Source: an uncultured Gemella sp. (GTDB lineage Bacteria; Bacillota; Bacilli; Staphylococcales; Gemellaceae). Taken from it: a stretch of 7,845 nucleotides of DNA. Positions within the stretch are counted from its first letter, which is position 1; every line of letters starts with the position of its first letter. The stretch is taken from contig CALHQV010000263.1 in NCBI GenBank assembly GCA_938038035.1, positions 1-7,845 on the forward strand. Direction: 5' to 3'. Of this stretch, positions 1-6,268 are shown piece by piece. The position numbers were made by a program, and so were the translations under genes. The notes under the pieces were generated by a model. That model was not told the DNA's origin. It saw only the letters and a program-made list of their open reading frames with translations, and searched no databases.

Positions 1-426
1 CAACTAGTAAAAGATATTAAAGAATTAAAAGCTAAAGTTGCTACTGTTGAAGTTACTCCTGATTTAATGGTAACTGGAGCTGTTGACCTACTTAATGAAG
101 TTGCAACACAAAAAATTACAGGTGAAGAAGAAATTTACTCTCACACTGACCTATACGACTTTAAAGCTAACATCGAAGGTGCTGAAGAAATCTTTAAGAT
201 TTTTAAACCTTTAATCGAGAAAAAAGATAGTAAATTGGCTAAGGATTTAACTGAAAAATTTGCTACAATTAATAGCTTATTAGACAAATATAAAACTGAC
301 GAAAAGCACTATAAACTATATACTGATTTAACAAAAGAAAATACTAAAGAACTTTCTGAAGCAGTAACAAAATTAGGAGAACCACTTTCTCAAATGGGTG
401 TAATTTTAGACGAAGAGGCTAAGTAA
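1..426 (+). CDS. efeO: EfeO-type iron-binding surface protein, C-terminal part (cut by window edge)
   Basis: Open from base 1 with no stop in frame, so the gene begins left of the window; the ATG at 67 is internal. The 141 visible residues match the C-terminal half of the imelysin-like (peptidase M75) domain of EfeO/EfeM proteins. They include the family stretch YSHTDLYDF (fragment residues 46-54, with His48), NIEGAEEIF after it, and the ending EPLSQMG. By family knowledge EfeO is an extracytoplasmic, often lipid-anchored protein that binds iron and passes it to the EfeU permease. The signal peptide or lipobox and any HxxE motif lie outside the window, so anchoring cannot be judged. The stop is one base before the efeB start, and the last codons hold the efeB ribosome site, implying translational coupling. 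Identity is also supported by the efeB-efeU neighbours. Confidence 0.88.
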   Translation, partial: QLVKDIKELKAKVATVEVTPDLMVTGAVDLLNEVATQKITGEEEIYSHTDLYDFKANIEGAEEIFKIFKPLIEKKDSKLAKDLTEKFATINSLLDKYKTDEKHYKLYTDLTKENTKELSEAVTKLGEPLSQMGVILDEEAK

Positions 427-427
427 T

Positions 428-1663
428 ATGGAAGAATCTGGTAAAAAATGGATTGACAAAAAAATAACAAGGCGTGATTTCCTGAAAAAAGCAGGAATGA
501 CTGGAGCCGGTGCAGTTGTTGGAGCTTCTGCTCTTGGTGGATTTTTCGCAAACAAAGCTGAAAATAACCGAGCTATAGCTGACGGAGAAGAAAAAATCAC
601 ATTCTATGGTAAACACCAAGCTGGAATTACTACTCTTATGCAAAAATGTGTTTATTTTGTCGTGCTAGATTTACACTCAACTAAACGTGATGATGTAATC
701 GACATGTTTAAGGAATGGACTAAATATAGTGAAAAATTAATGAACGGTGAACTAGTTGAACCTGCTCTTAAAAACCATTATTTACCACCAAAAGATACTG
801 GAGAAACGGTAGGGTTAAATCCCTATCGTTTAACTCTGACATTTGGAATTAGTCCAAGTTTCTTAAAAAAAATGAATTTAGAGAATAAAAGTCTTGAAGA
901 ATTTAAAGACTTACCTCCTTTTGCTAGAGAACAGTTAAAAGAAAAATATACGGGTGGAGACATTTGTATTCAAGCATGTGCAGATGATGAACAGGTAGCC
1001 TTCCACGCAGTACGTAACTTAGTTAGAAAAGCTCGTTCTACCGTAACTATGAAGTGGAGCCAATCAGGTTTTGCCGCTATTGGTAATCGTCTTGAAACAC
1101 CACGTAATCTTTTTGGCTTTAAAGACGGTACTGCCAATGCAACTAAAGAAGAACAATTTGATAAAATTGTATGGTGCGATAAGGACAACTGGATGAAAGA
1201 TGGTAGCTACATGGCTGTAAGACGTATACAAATGCACCTTGAGACATGGGATAGAACAAGTCTAAACGAACAGGAGAATACCTTCGGAAGATATAAAGAT
1301 AGCGGTGCTCCTTTCGGAGAAACTGATGAATTCGCACCAATTGATCTTAATAAAAAAGGTCCAGATGGGAAGCCTTTAATTCCCGTAACTTCTCACGTTC
1401 ACTTAGCACATAAACCTGGTGTAGAATTATTAAGACGTTCATATTCTTATTCGGATGGTATAAATGAAACTACAGGACAATTCGACTCAGGTCTACTATT
1501 TATCTCATTCCAAAAAGATCCAAAACAATTTATAACTATCCAAAATAGTCTAGGAAATGAAGATAAAATGAATGAATATATAACTCATATCGGTAGCGGT
1601 CTATTTGCATGTTTTGGAGGAATTAAGGAGGGAGAATATATTGGCAAAAAACTATTTGACTAA
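428..1663 (+). CDS. efeB: EfeB: Tat-exported haem DyP-type peroxidase
   Basis: A 411-residue DyP-family haem peroxidase of the EfeB/YwbN (FepB) branch. The N-terminus is a twin-arginine signal peptide: TRRDFLK at residues 14-20, a Gly/Ala-rich hydrophobic stretch to about 40, and probable cleavage near residue 44. The catalytic signature GFKDG is at 230-234, with Asp233 the distal acid. His323 in SHVHLAH is the likely proximal haem ligand, and the Arg336-Arg337 pair precedes SYSYSDG, where the family has its distal Arg. In this family the protein folds around haem in the cytoplasm, is exported by Tat, and helps supply iron to EfeU (ferrous oxidation or release of iron from haem; the exact role is debated). 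The start is supported by GAAGAGG at 412-418. Its end overlaps efeU. The Tat genes downstream in the same operon are its probable exporter. Length and key residues look intact. Confidence 0.95.
   Translation: MEESGKKWIDKKITRRDFLKKAGMTGAGAVVGASALGGFFANKAENNRAIADGEEKITFYGKHQAGITTLMQKCVYFVVLDLHSTKRDDVIDMFKEWTKYSEKLMNGELVEPALKNHYLPPKDTGETVGLNPYRLTLTFGISPSFLKKMNLENKSLEEFKDLPPFAREQLKEKYTGGDICIQACADDEQVAFHAVRNLVRKARSTVTMKWSQSGFAAIGNRLETPRNLFGFKDGTANATKEEQFDKIVWCDKDNWMKDGSYMAVRRIQMHLETWDRTSLNEQENTFGRYKDSGAPFGETDEFAPIDLNKKGPDGKPLIPVTSHVHLAHKPGVELLRRSYSYSDGINETTGQFDSGLLFISFQKDPKQFITIQNSLGNEDKMNEYITHIGSGLFACFGGIKEGEYIGKKLFD
1625..1632 (+). promoter_or_regulatory. Strong ribosome binding site fixing a TTG start for efeU
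   Basis: AAGGAGGG inside the efeB coding end stands 8 bases before a TTG at 1641 that is in the efeU frame. The only nearby in-frame ATG (1605) lies upstream of this site, and would add 12 charged residues ahead of an otherwise normal signal peptide. The site therefore decides for TTG and couples efeU to efeB. Confidence 0.85.
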
Positions 1664-3338
1664 AATAATTTTAGCTTTTATTATTCTTTTCAGTTTTAGC
1701 TCTCCGTTTTTAAAAACTATTGTAGCAAAAGAATCATACAGTAATCTTTTTATAAAAATTACCGACGCTAATACTGCAATAAAAAATAACGAACAAGATA
1801 AAGCTAAAAAATTAATCGAAGAATTTAAAACAGAATTTGAAGCAACGAAGAATTCAGATTCTGAAGCTGGAAAAAAAGTTAAACAAACATTAAAATCAAA
1901 TGATATTAATGAAGAGCAACTTAGAGAATTGTCAACTGCTCTACTTGCTTTTGAAAATGAACAAAATCCTTTAGACGTCGAAGCTGAGAAAAAAGCTTTT
2001 AAAACGAAACTTTACCCTGCTTTTGATAAATTAGAAAAAGCAATCGACACTAAAGATGTTGAAACTATGAAAGCAGAATATGTTAAATACAATGCTGCTT
2101 GGGTACGTAATGAAGGTATCGTAAGAACACTTGAACCTGCTTACTACGGAAAAGTAGAAACAACAATGTCATTTCTACGTAGTTCTATGGAAGTTGAACC
2201 TTATGACTATCAAACTACAAAATTATATTTAACTGATTTAAAAACTTATCTAGATGATTTCCTTGCTGGGAAAAAACTAGAACAAAATTCAGAGGTTAAA
2301 ACACTTGAACAAGGGATAAAACTTCTTGAAGATAGCCTTGCAGCCTTTAAAGATGGAAATAATAGTCAAGGTTCACAAAAAATGAAAAAATTCATAGAAG
2401 TTTGGCCTGTTATTGAAGGAGAAGTTCGAACACGAAACGCTTCACTATATACAAAAGTAGAAAGCGAAACTCCTATCATTATGGTTAAAGGTAACGACCA
2501 AAAGTATCAAGAACAACTTAAAAACTTAATTACAGAGCTTTCTAAAATTGATACGAAGTCTAACTATACAGCATTAGATTCTATGCTAATTTTACTTCGT
2601 GAAGGTGTTGAAGCATTAATTATCGTCTTATCTTTAGCCAGTGCATTAAAAGCTGCTAAACAGAAGAAAGGGTTGATCTGGATTTATGCGGGGGCCTTAG
2701 TAGGTATTCTTTCTAGTATACTTGCAGCTGTTATTTTAAAATACTCATTCCCTGCTCTATCATCTGGTACTAACCGTGAAATCATCGAAGGTGTAGTTGG
2801 TATCTTCGCAGTTGTAATGATGATAGGTATCGGGATATGGTTACATAGTAAAAGTTCAGTTAAAGCATGGAAAAAATATATGGATACAAAGTTAAATCTA
2901 GTACTTTCTACAGGAAGCTTTATATCTATGTTCACACTTAGCTTCTTGGCCGTATTTCGTGAAGGTGCCGAAACTATTTTATTCTATGCTGGTATTATGC
3001 CATTAATTTCTACAAGTAACTTACTAATCGGAATAGCTCTTGCTATTGTCGCTTTAATAATTATCGGTATAATTATGGTTAAAGCTTCTGGCAAATTACC
3101 TATTAGCAAAGTATTCCTAGTTCTATCTTGGTTAATATACATTCTAGGATTCAAAATGCTTGGAGTAAGTATACATGCTTTACAAATAACTGATATGCTA
3201 TCAAATAACATTATAGATTACTTACCTACTATCGAAATTTTAGGAATCTACCCTAGTTTTGAAGTAATCATAGCTCAACTTATCTATATCATTGTTGTAG
3301 CAATTAGTATATTCTATGAAAAATCTAAAAATAAATAG
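1641..3338 (+). CDS. efeU: EfeU: FTR1-family iron permease with large N-terminal outer domain
   Basis: From the TTG start this is 565 residues. Residues 1-29 look like a Sec signal peptide (KK, hydrophobic 9-24, cut near Ala29). Residues 30-310 are a Lys/Glu-rich, mostly helical outer domain. Residues 312-560 are the FTR1 membrane domain, with about seven membrane segments (roughly 312-337, 343-367, 380-401, 424-448, 459-480, 488-508, 535-558). The two iron-permeation motifs are REGVE (320-324) and REGAE (440-444), the family's REGLE-type acidic motifs on different helices. The role is inner-membrane iron import fed by EfeO and EfeB. E. coli EfeU lacks the long outer domain, while Firmicute homologues often carry one. 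The outer domain holds two copies of a W-E-G-V-R-T-Y-K-V-E pattern (154-173, 255-274). The gene overlaps efeB by 23 bases; tatC follows after 10 bases. Confidence 0.93.
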   Translation: MAKNYLTKIILAFIILFSFSSPFLKTIVAKESYSNLFIKITDANTAIKNNEQDKAKKLIEEFKTEFEATKNSDSEAGKKVKQTLKSNDINEEQLRELSTALLAFENEQNPLDVEAEKKAFKTKLYPAFDKLEKAIDTKDVETMKAEYVKYNAAWVRNEGIVRTLEPAYYGKVETTMSFLRSSMEVEPYDYQTTKLYLTDLKTYLDDFLAGKKLEQNSEVKTLEQGIKLLEDSLAAFKDGNNSQGSQKMKKFIEVWPVIEGEVRTRNASLYTKVESETPIIMVKGNDQKYQEQLKNLITELSKIDTKSNYTALDSMLILLREGVEALIIVLSLASALKAAKQKKGLIWIYAGALVGILSSILAAVILKYSFPALSSGTNREIIEGVVGIFAVVMMIGIGIWLHSKSSVKAWKKYMDTKLNLVLSTGSFISMFTLSFLAVFREGAETILFYAGIMPLISTSNLLIGIALAIVALIIIGIIMVKASGKLPISKVFLVLSWLIYILGFKMLGVSIHALQITDMLSNNIIDYLPTIEILGIYPSFEVIIAQLIYIIVVAISIFYEKSKNK

Positions 3339-3348
3339 GTAACTAACG

Positions 3349-4062
3349 ATGAAATATGGAGATAAAGTTTCTACCGTGGATCATCTAACCGAACTTAGAA
3401 AGAGACTAATACTAAGCCTTGTGTTTTTTATTGTCTCTTTCATAGTGAGTTTATTATGGTCAGCGGATATATATAAATTTTTAACTAGTAATTTTAATAA
3501 TAAATTGATTGTTCTTGGACCTAATGATATACTATGGATATATCTAACTCTTGCAGGACTTTGTGCCTTTACATTTTCAATACCATTTATTTGTTATCAA
3601 ATCTGGGCATTTATAAAGCCTGCATTAGAAGAAAGAGAAGCTCGTGCATTACTAGCTTATATACCGGCAGTATTCATTTGTTTTTCAGTAGGATTAGCAT
3701 TCGGGTTCTTTTTAGTAACTCCTGCTATCTTAAATGTGCTTCTTTCTATCGGAGATGATTTATTCAACACTCAATTAACAGCACAAAATTATCTATCATT
3801 TGTCATTAATACGACAATACCGATAGCAATACTTTTTGAGTTCCCTGTTATTGTTGCATTCCTAACATCATTAGGTATACTAACACCTTCCTTCTTAACT
3901 AGAAATAGAAGATATGCATATTTTATACTAATTGTAATAGCAGTAGTCATTACACCTGCTGACTTTATAAGTGATATCGTTATGTCAATACCATTAATTT
4001 TAATTTATGAAATTAGCATTATTATTAGCAAGTATATTTACAACAAAAGAGGTGAAAAGTAA
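3349..4062 (+). CDS. tatC: TatC: twin-arginine translocase receptor subunit
   Basis: A 237-residue polytopic protein with six membrane segments (about 19-38, 62-88, 103-127, 151-175, 187-203, 209-228), normal for TatC. Family marks are present. The N-terminal HLTELRKRL (12-20) holds the Glu/Arg residues of the signal-peptide site. PALEERE (91-97) has Glu97 in the conserved loop position. Glu164 in FEFP matches the membrane glutamate (Glu170 in E. coli), and TPAD (202-205) precedes the PLILIYE ending of the core. TatC binds the RR signal of folded precursors and recruits TatA. The start follows a weak site (AGGT, 3337-3340) 10 bases after the efeU stop, so it may depend on coupled translation. 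It overlaps tatA by one base (TAATG). No tatB is nearby, so this looks like a minimal TatAC system, whose obvious local cargo is EfeB. Confidence 0.96.
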   Translation: MKYGDKVSTVDHLTELRKRLILSLVFFIVSFIVSLLWSADIYKFLTSNFNNKLIVLGPNDILWIYLTLAGLCAFTFSIPFICYQIWAFIKPALEEREARALLAYIPAVFICFSVGLAFGFFLVTPAILNVLLSIGDDLFNTQLTAQNYLSFVINTTIPIAILFEFPVIVAFLTSLGILTPSFLTRNRRYAYFILIVIAVVITPADFISDIVMSIPLILIYEISIIISKYIYNKRGEK

Positions 4063-4244
4063 TGGGATTTTTACGTGATATAGGAGCTCCTGGAGTTATA
4101 GTACTTATTATAGCTGCTCTAATAATCTTTGGCCCTAAACGTCTACCTGAACTTGGAGAATCAATTGGAAAAATGTTCACATCATTTAAAAAATCAATTT
4201 CGGGATTAACGGAAGAGGAAAACTCTGATAAAAAAGAAAATTAA
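4062..4244 (+). CDS. tatA: TatA: twin-arginine translocase pore-forming subunit
   Basis: A 60-residue protein with the TatA layout. It has a short N-terminus, one membrane helix (about 9-23), the hinge FGPKRLPELG (23-32), an amphipathic helix (about 33-49, SIGKMFTSFKKSI), and a charged tail rich in Glu and Lys. Phe23-Gly24-Pro25 is the family hinge signature. TatA oligomers complete the translocation site gathered around TatC; in Gram-positive TatAC systems a single TatA also covers the TatB role. The start codon shares a base with the tatC stop, behind a good site (AGAGGTG, 4048-4054). It is the last gene of the iron-uptake operon, ending 4 bases before a terminator hairpin. At 60 residues it is near the short end for the family but complete. 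Confidence 0.95.
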   Translation: MGFLRDIGAPGVIVLIIAALIIFGPKRLPELGESIGKMFTSFKKSISGLTEEENSDKKEN

Positions 4245-4247
4245 AAT

Positions 4248-4295
4248 TAGACTTTACAATATGTTTTAAGCATATCTGTAAAGTCTACTTTTTTT
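4248..4295 (+). terminator. Strong intrinsic terminator of the efe-tat operon, possibly bidirectional
   Basis: A perfect 11-bp stem (4248-4258 with 4277-4287) extends through ATATG/CATAT (4259-4263, 4271-4275) past a one-base bulge to a 7-base loop, followed by seven T (4289-4295). On the - strand the same hairpin is followed by a looser T-rich run (complement of 4230-4247), so it probably also stops metA transcripts arriving from the right. Confidence 0.92.
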
Positions 4296-4298
4296 ATA

Positions 4299-5216
4299 TT
4301 ATTTTTCTAACTCTGTTAAATCATATGGTGTTTGTTGATAAACTTGGTTTAACCAGTTATGATAAAACAAGTAAGCCACCCCACGCCATCTATTTTTAGG
4401 TGCCTTCGTATCATCATTTCCTGGGTAATAGTTCACAGGGACTTCGATTGGAAGATTACTATTCTTATCACGTACATATTCATTATGAAGTGTATCTGCA
4501 TCATATTCAATATGTCCTGTTACAAAAATCTTTCTAAGATCTTTAGTCGCAGCTATTAATGTCCCAACCTCTTCTGATCTCGCTAATACATCAAGTTCAG
4601 AAATAGTAGGTAGTTTCTCTTCTTCTATTTTTGTGTGTCTAGAATGCGGAGCTAAGAAAGTATCTGTAAATCCTCGAGTTAGTGTATGATTTTCTATAAG
4701 AACATCATGTTCAAAAACTCCAAATATCTTATCATCTAGTTGTTCTTTTTTGACACCAAAATGATAGTATAAACTAGCCTGAGCTGCCCAACAAATATTT
4801 AATGTTGAAAAGACATGAGTCTCACTCCATTCAAAAATACTATTCAGTTCTCTCCAGTAATTTACATCTTCAAATTCTAATTGTTCGACAGGGGCACCTG
4901 TAATAATAAGCCCATCATAGTATTTATCCTTTACTTCATCAAATGTTTTATAGAATTTCTCTAAATAAGACTGAGCTGTATTTTTTGCGATATGACTCGT
5001 CGTATGAAGAAATTCTACCGTGATTTGAAGCGGAGAGTTTCCTAAAAGTCTTAGTAATTGGCGTTCAGTTTCTTCTTTTTTAGGCATTAGATTTAAAATT
5101 AAAATTTTTAGTGGTCGTATATCTTGATTTTTAGCTCTATTCTCTTCTATTACGACTACTCCCTCTTCTAATAATTTATTCTTTACCGGTAATTCATTTT
5201 GAATACATATTGGCAT
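4299..5216 (-). CDS. metA: MetA: homoserine O-acetyltransferase (MetA-type fold)
   Basis: A 305-residue member of the MetA family (E. coli MetA 309), performing the first committed step from homoserine to methionine. The catalytic triad is readable: Cys142 in NICWAAQ, with His235 and Glu237 in TGHIEYD. TGAPVE (106-111) puts Glu at position 111. In this family Glu111 goes with acetyl-CoA use (shown for the Bacillus cereus enzyme) and Gly111 with succinyl-CoA use (E. coli), so I call it an acetyltransferase despite the usual 'succinyltransferase' label. The start is supported by AAGGAGA on the - strand (complement of 5224-5230), 7 bases before ATG. It stands alone, convergent with tatA, behind a methionine T-box leader that fits its pathway. 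It looks complete. Confidence 0.94.
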   Translation of the reverse strand: MPICIQNELPVKNKLLEEGVVVIEENRAKNQDIRPLKILILNLMPKKEETERQLLRLLGNSPLQITVEFLHTTSHIAKNTAQSYLEKFYKTFDEVKDKYYDGLIITGAPVEQLEFEDVNYWRELNSIFEWSETHVFSTLNICWAAQASLYYHFGVKKEQLDDKIFGVFEHDVLIENHTLTRGFTDTFLAPHSRHTKIEEEKLPTISELDVLARSEEVGTLIAATKDLRKIFVTGHIEYDADTLHNEYVRDKNSNLPIEVPVNYYPGNDDTKAPKNRWRGVAYLFYHNWLNQVYQQTPYDLTELEK

Positions 5217-5250
5217 TATTTTATCTCCTTAACTGTTCTTTATCTTAAAT

Positions 5251-5296
5251 AAAAAAACTCGCCACTATTACAAGTTAATGCAATAGGGACGAGTTT
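5251..5296 (-). terminator. Regulated intrinsic terminator inside the metA T-box
   Basis: On the - strand AAACUCG (5296-5290) pairs with CGAGUUU, enclosing a second interrupted helix (CCCUAUU against AAUAGUGG), and ends in a run of seven T (5257-5251). Its left arm shares CUCGUCCC with the antiterminator, so the two folds exclude each other. It ends 34 bases before the metA start codon. Confidence 0.9.
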
Positions 5297-5520
5297 ATCG
5301 TGTTACCACCCATGTTTATGGATATAAATATCCACCTTAATCGGTACGTGTTCATACCGCTGTGCAATATCGCGCACTGACGTAATTACCTATTAGATAA
5401 TTATTACTCCGAGACCATTTTCAATTACATTTCTACTTACTTTCTCACACCCACCGAAAGCTCTCTGTTTTGAATCAATTATAATCTACTTATCCCTTCA
5501 ATGTTTTACATATTAATTTA
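5251..5520 (-). promoter_or_regulatory. Methionine T-box riboswitch leader of metA
   Basis: Read on the - strand. Stem I has base GGGA (5496-5493) with UCUC (5414-5411), an AGUA turn (5490-5487), a UAAUUG/UAAUUG helix (5481-5476 with 5427-5422), an AG-rich AGAGAG (5466-5461), and an apical CUUUC/GAAAG hairpin (5460-5440) whose loop reads GGUGGGUGUGA. The specifier loop holds AUG (5418-5416), a Met codon. Middle hairpins are GUGC/GCAC (5377-5362), CGGUA/UACCG (5359-5342) and GGAUAU/AUAUCC (5333-5320). The T-box GGGUGGUAACACG (5311-5299) forms the antiterminator GGG..ACGA/UCGUCCC with UGGU (5308-5305) bulged to pair with the ACCA end of uncharged tRNA-Met. By family mechanism, uncharged tRNA-Met stabilises the antiterminator and metA is read. 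The exact stem I base pairs are my hand folding. The 5' end is placed from the promoter. Confidence 0.92.
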
Positions 5521-5526
5521 CTTAAT

Positions 5527-5555
5527 AGTATAAAGAATTTAACACTATTTGTCAA
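5527..5555 (-). promoter_or_regulatory. Sigma-A-type promoter of the metA leader
   Basis: On the - strand a perfect -35 TTGACA (5555-5550), a 17-base spacer, and the -10 TATACT (5532-5527). Transcription should begin near 5520, just ahead of stem I of the T-box, giving a leader of about 300 bases before metA. Confidence 0.88.
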
Positions 5556-5564
5556 TAGAAAGCG

Positions 5565-5602
5565 TCTCAAAAATATAAATCTCTTAGATATTATTTTTGA
5601 GA
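5565..5602 (-). terminator. 11-bp palindrome between phosphatase gene and metA promoter; candidate weak terminator
   Basis: TCTCAAAAATA (5565-5575) is perfectly complementary to 5592-5602, with a small inner helix ATCT/AGAT (5579-5582, 5586-5589). It begins 13 bases past the stop of the phosphatase gene at 5616, where a terminator is expected. Neither strand has a clean T-run directly after the stem, so it may be inefficient. It ends 9 bases before the metA -35 box, so an operator role is also possible. Confidence 0.5.
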
Positions 5603-5615
5603 ACAAATACTAAAC

Positions 5616-6179
5616 TTATTTATTAAACTCTATAAGTTCGAATTTATTACCATCGTATTCAAGAACGCTAACTGAAGTATTTACAATAACTCCACGTCCT
5701 ACTTCTTTGATTCCTTTTTGAGTTAGGAAAGAGCGAATTAAACCACCATGACATACAGCTAATATTGTTTTTTCCGGATGCTCTTCATATTTTTCCTTAA
5801 AGAATGCCTCCACTCTATCAGCAGCCTCAGAATCCAGTTCCATTCCTCTCGTTTCTCCAGCCTTAAGACCAGCACCGTACTCAGCAAAAGAAACTCCTTC
5901 ATACTCCCCGTATGACTTCTCTATTAATCTTTTATCTTTAATTACTTCTAATTTTTTATTATCTTCACTATTTGAATTATCTAGCATATATCTGGCTGTA
6001 TCGTACGCTCTACCTAAGACACTACTGTAAGCTATGTCAATATCATAACCTTCAATTTTCTTGCCAGCTGCAATTCCTTGGCGAATTCCTTCTTCATTTA
6101 AAGGAATATCAGTATGCCCTTGAACCAGTTTATTTTTATTGTAATCTGTTTCTCCATGTCGTGCTAAAATTATACGCAT
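5616..6179 (-). CDS. Histidine phosphatase family protein (phosphoglycerate-mutase-like), copy 1
   Basis: A 187-residue histidine phosphatase (branch 1, GpmB/PhoE/CobC-like). The active site is complete: RHGET at 7-11 with His8 the phospho-accepting residue, Arg57 in SSVLGRAYDTA, the acid Glu87 in RLIEKSYGEYEG, and His144 in AVCHGG. It is too short for a true glycolytic GpmA (about 230-250), so a phosphatase is more likely than a mutase; the substrate cannot be read from sequence. No cobalamin genes are here to support a CobC role. It is a close paralogue of the gene upstream (6269-6835), with catalytic residues at the same or nearly the same positions and a shared MLDNSN at 65-70. The start is supported by AAGGAG (complement of 6188-6193). 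It is the last gene of the nrdF unit, behind a hairpin that may cut its expression relative to the first copy. Confidence 0.88.
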   Translation of the reverse strand: MRIILARHGETDYNKNKLVQGHTDIPLNEEGIRQGIAAGKKIEGYDIDIAYSSVLGRAYDTARYMLDNSNSEDNKKLEVIKDKRLIEKSYGEYEGVSFAEYGAGLKAGETRGMELDSEAADRVEAFFKEKYEEHPEKTILAVCHGGLIRSFLTQKGIKEVGRGVIVNTSVSVLEYDGNKFELIEFNK

Positions 6180-6197
6180 ATATTCTTCTCCTTTATT

Positions 6198-6261
6198 AAA
6201 AATAAGGGAGAAACTTATAGAAATTGATTTTTATTAAATCACAATCTCTAAGTCTCCCCTT
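6198..6261 (-). terminator. Imperfect long hairpin with T-run between the two phosphatase genes
   Basis: On the - strand a stem starting AAGGGGAGACTT (from 6261) folds back on AAGTTTCTCCCTT (ending 6204), with bulges. An inner perfect TGATTT/AAATCA closes on a short A-rich loop. The stem is followed directly by ATTTTT (6203-6198). It lies after the upstream phosphatase stop and before the ribosome site of the downstream one, so it can act as a partial terminator or as a processing or stability hairpin. Confidence 0.7.
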
Positions 6262-6268
6262 GTTTTAC

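Noticed and set aside
67..69. ATG at 67 as the start of the efeO gene
   Set aside because: The frame is open back to base 1 and the residues before it (QLVKDIKELKAKV...) fit the EfeO domain, so this Met is internal.
406..643. Short - strand reading frames over the efeB 5' end
   Set aside because: They lie opposite a well-recognised gene, have no ribosome site and no familiar motif.
2684..3211. Hydrophobic-looking - strand frames opposite efeU
   Set aside because: They are complements of the membrane-segment codons of efeU and show no independent sign of coding.
3534..3758. 74-codon + strand frame inside tatC
   Set aside because: It is an out-of-frame shadow of tatC; Cys/Ser/Arg-rich composition and no ribosome site.
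5217..5526. The structured gap as a tRNA, CRISPR or small protein gene
   Set aside because: All its hairpins and conserved blocks are explained by a T-box leader. There are no spaced direct repeats and no tRNA cloverleaf.
6198..6261. Inverted repeat as the end of an insertion sequence
   Set aside because: The arms are adjacent with only a short loop, there is no transposase or target duplication, and a T-run follows, as in terminators.
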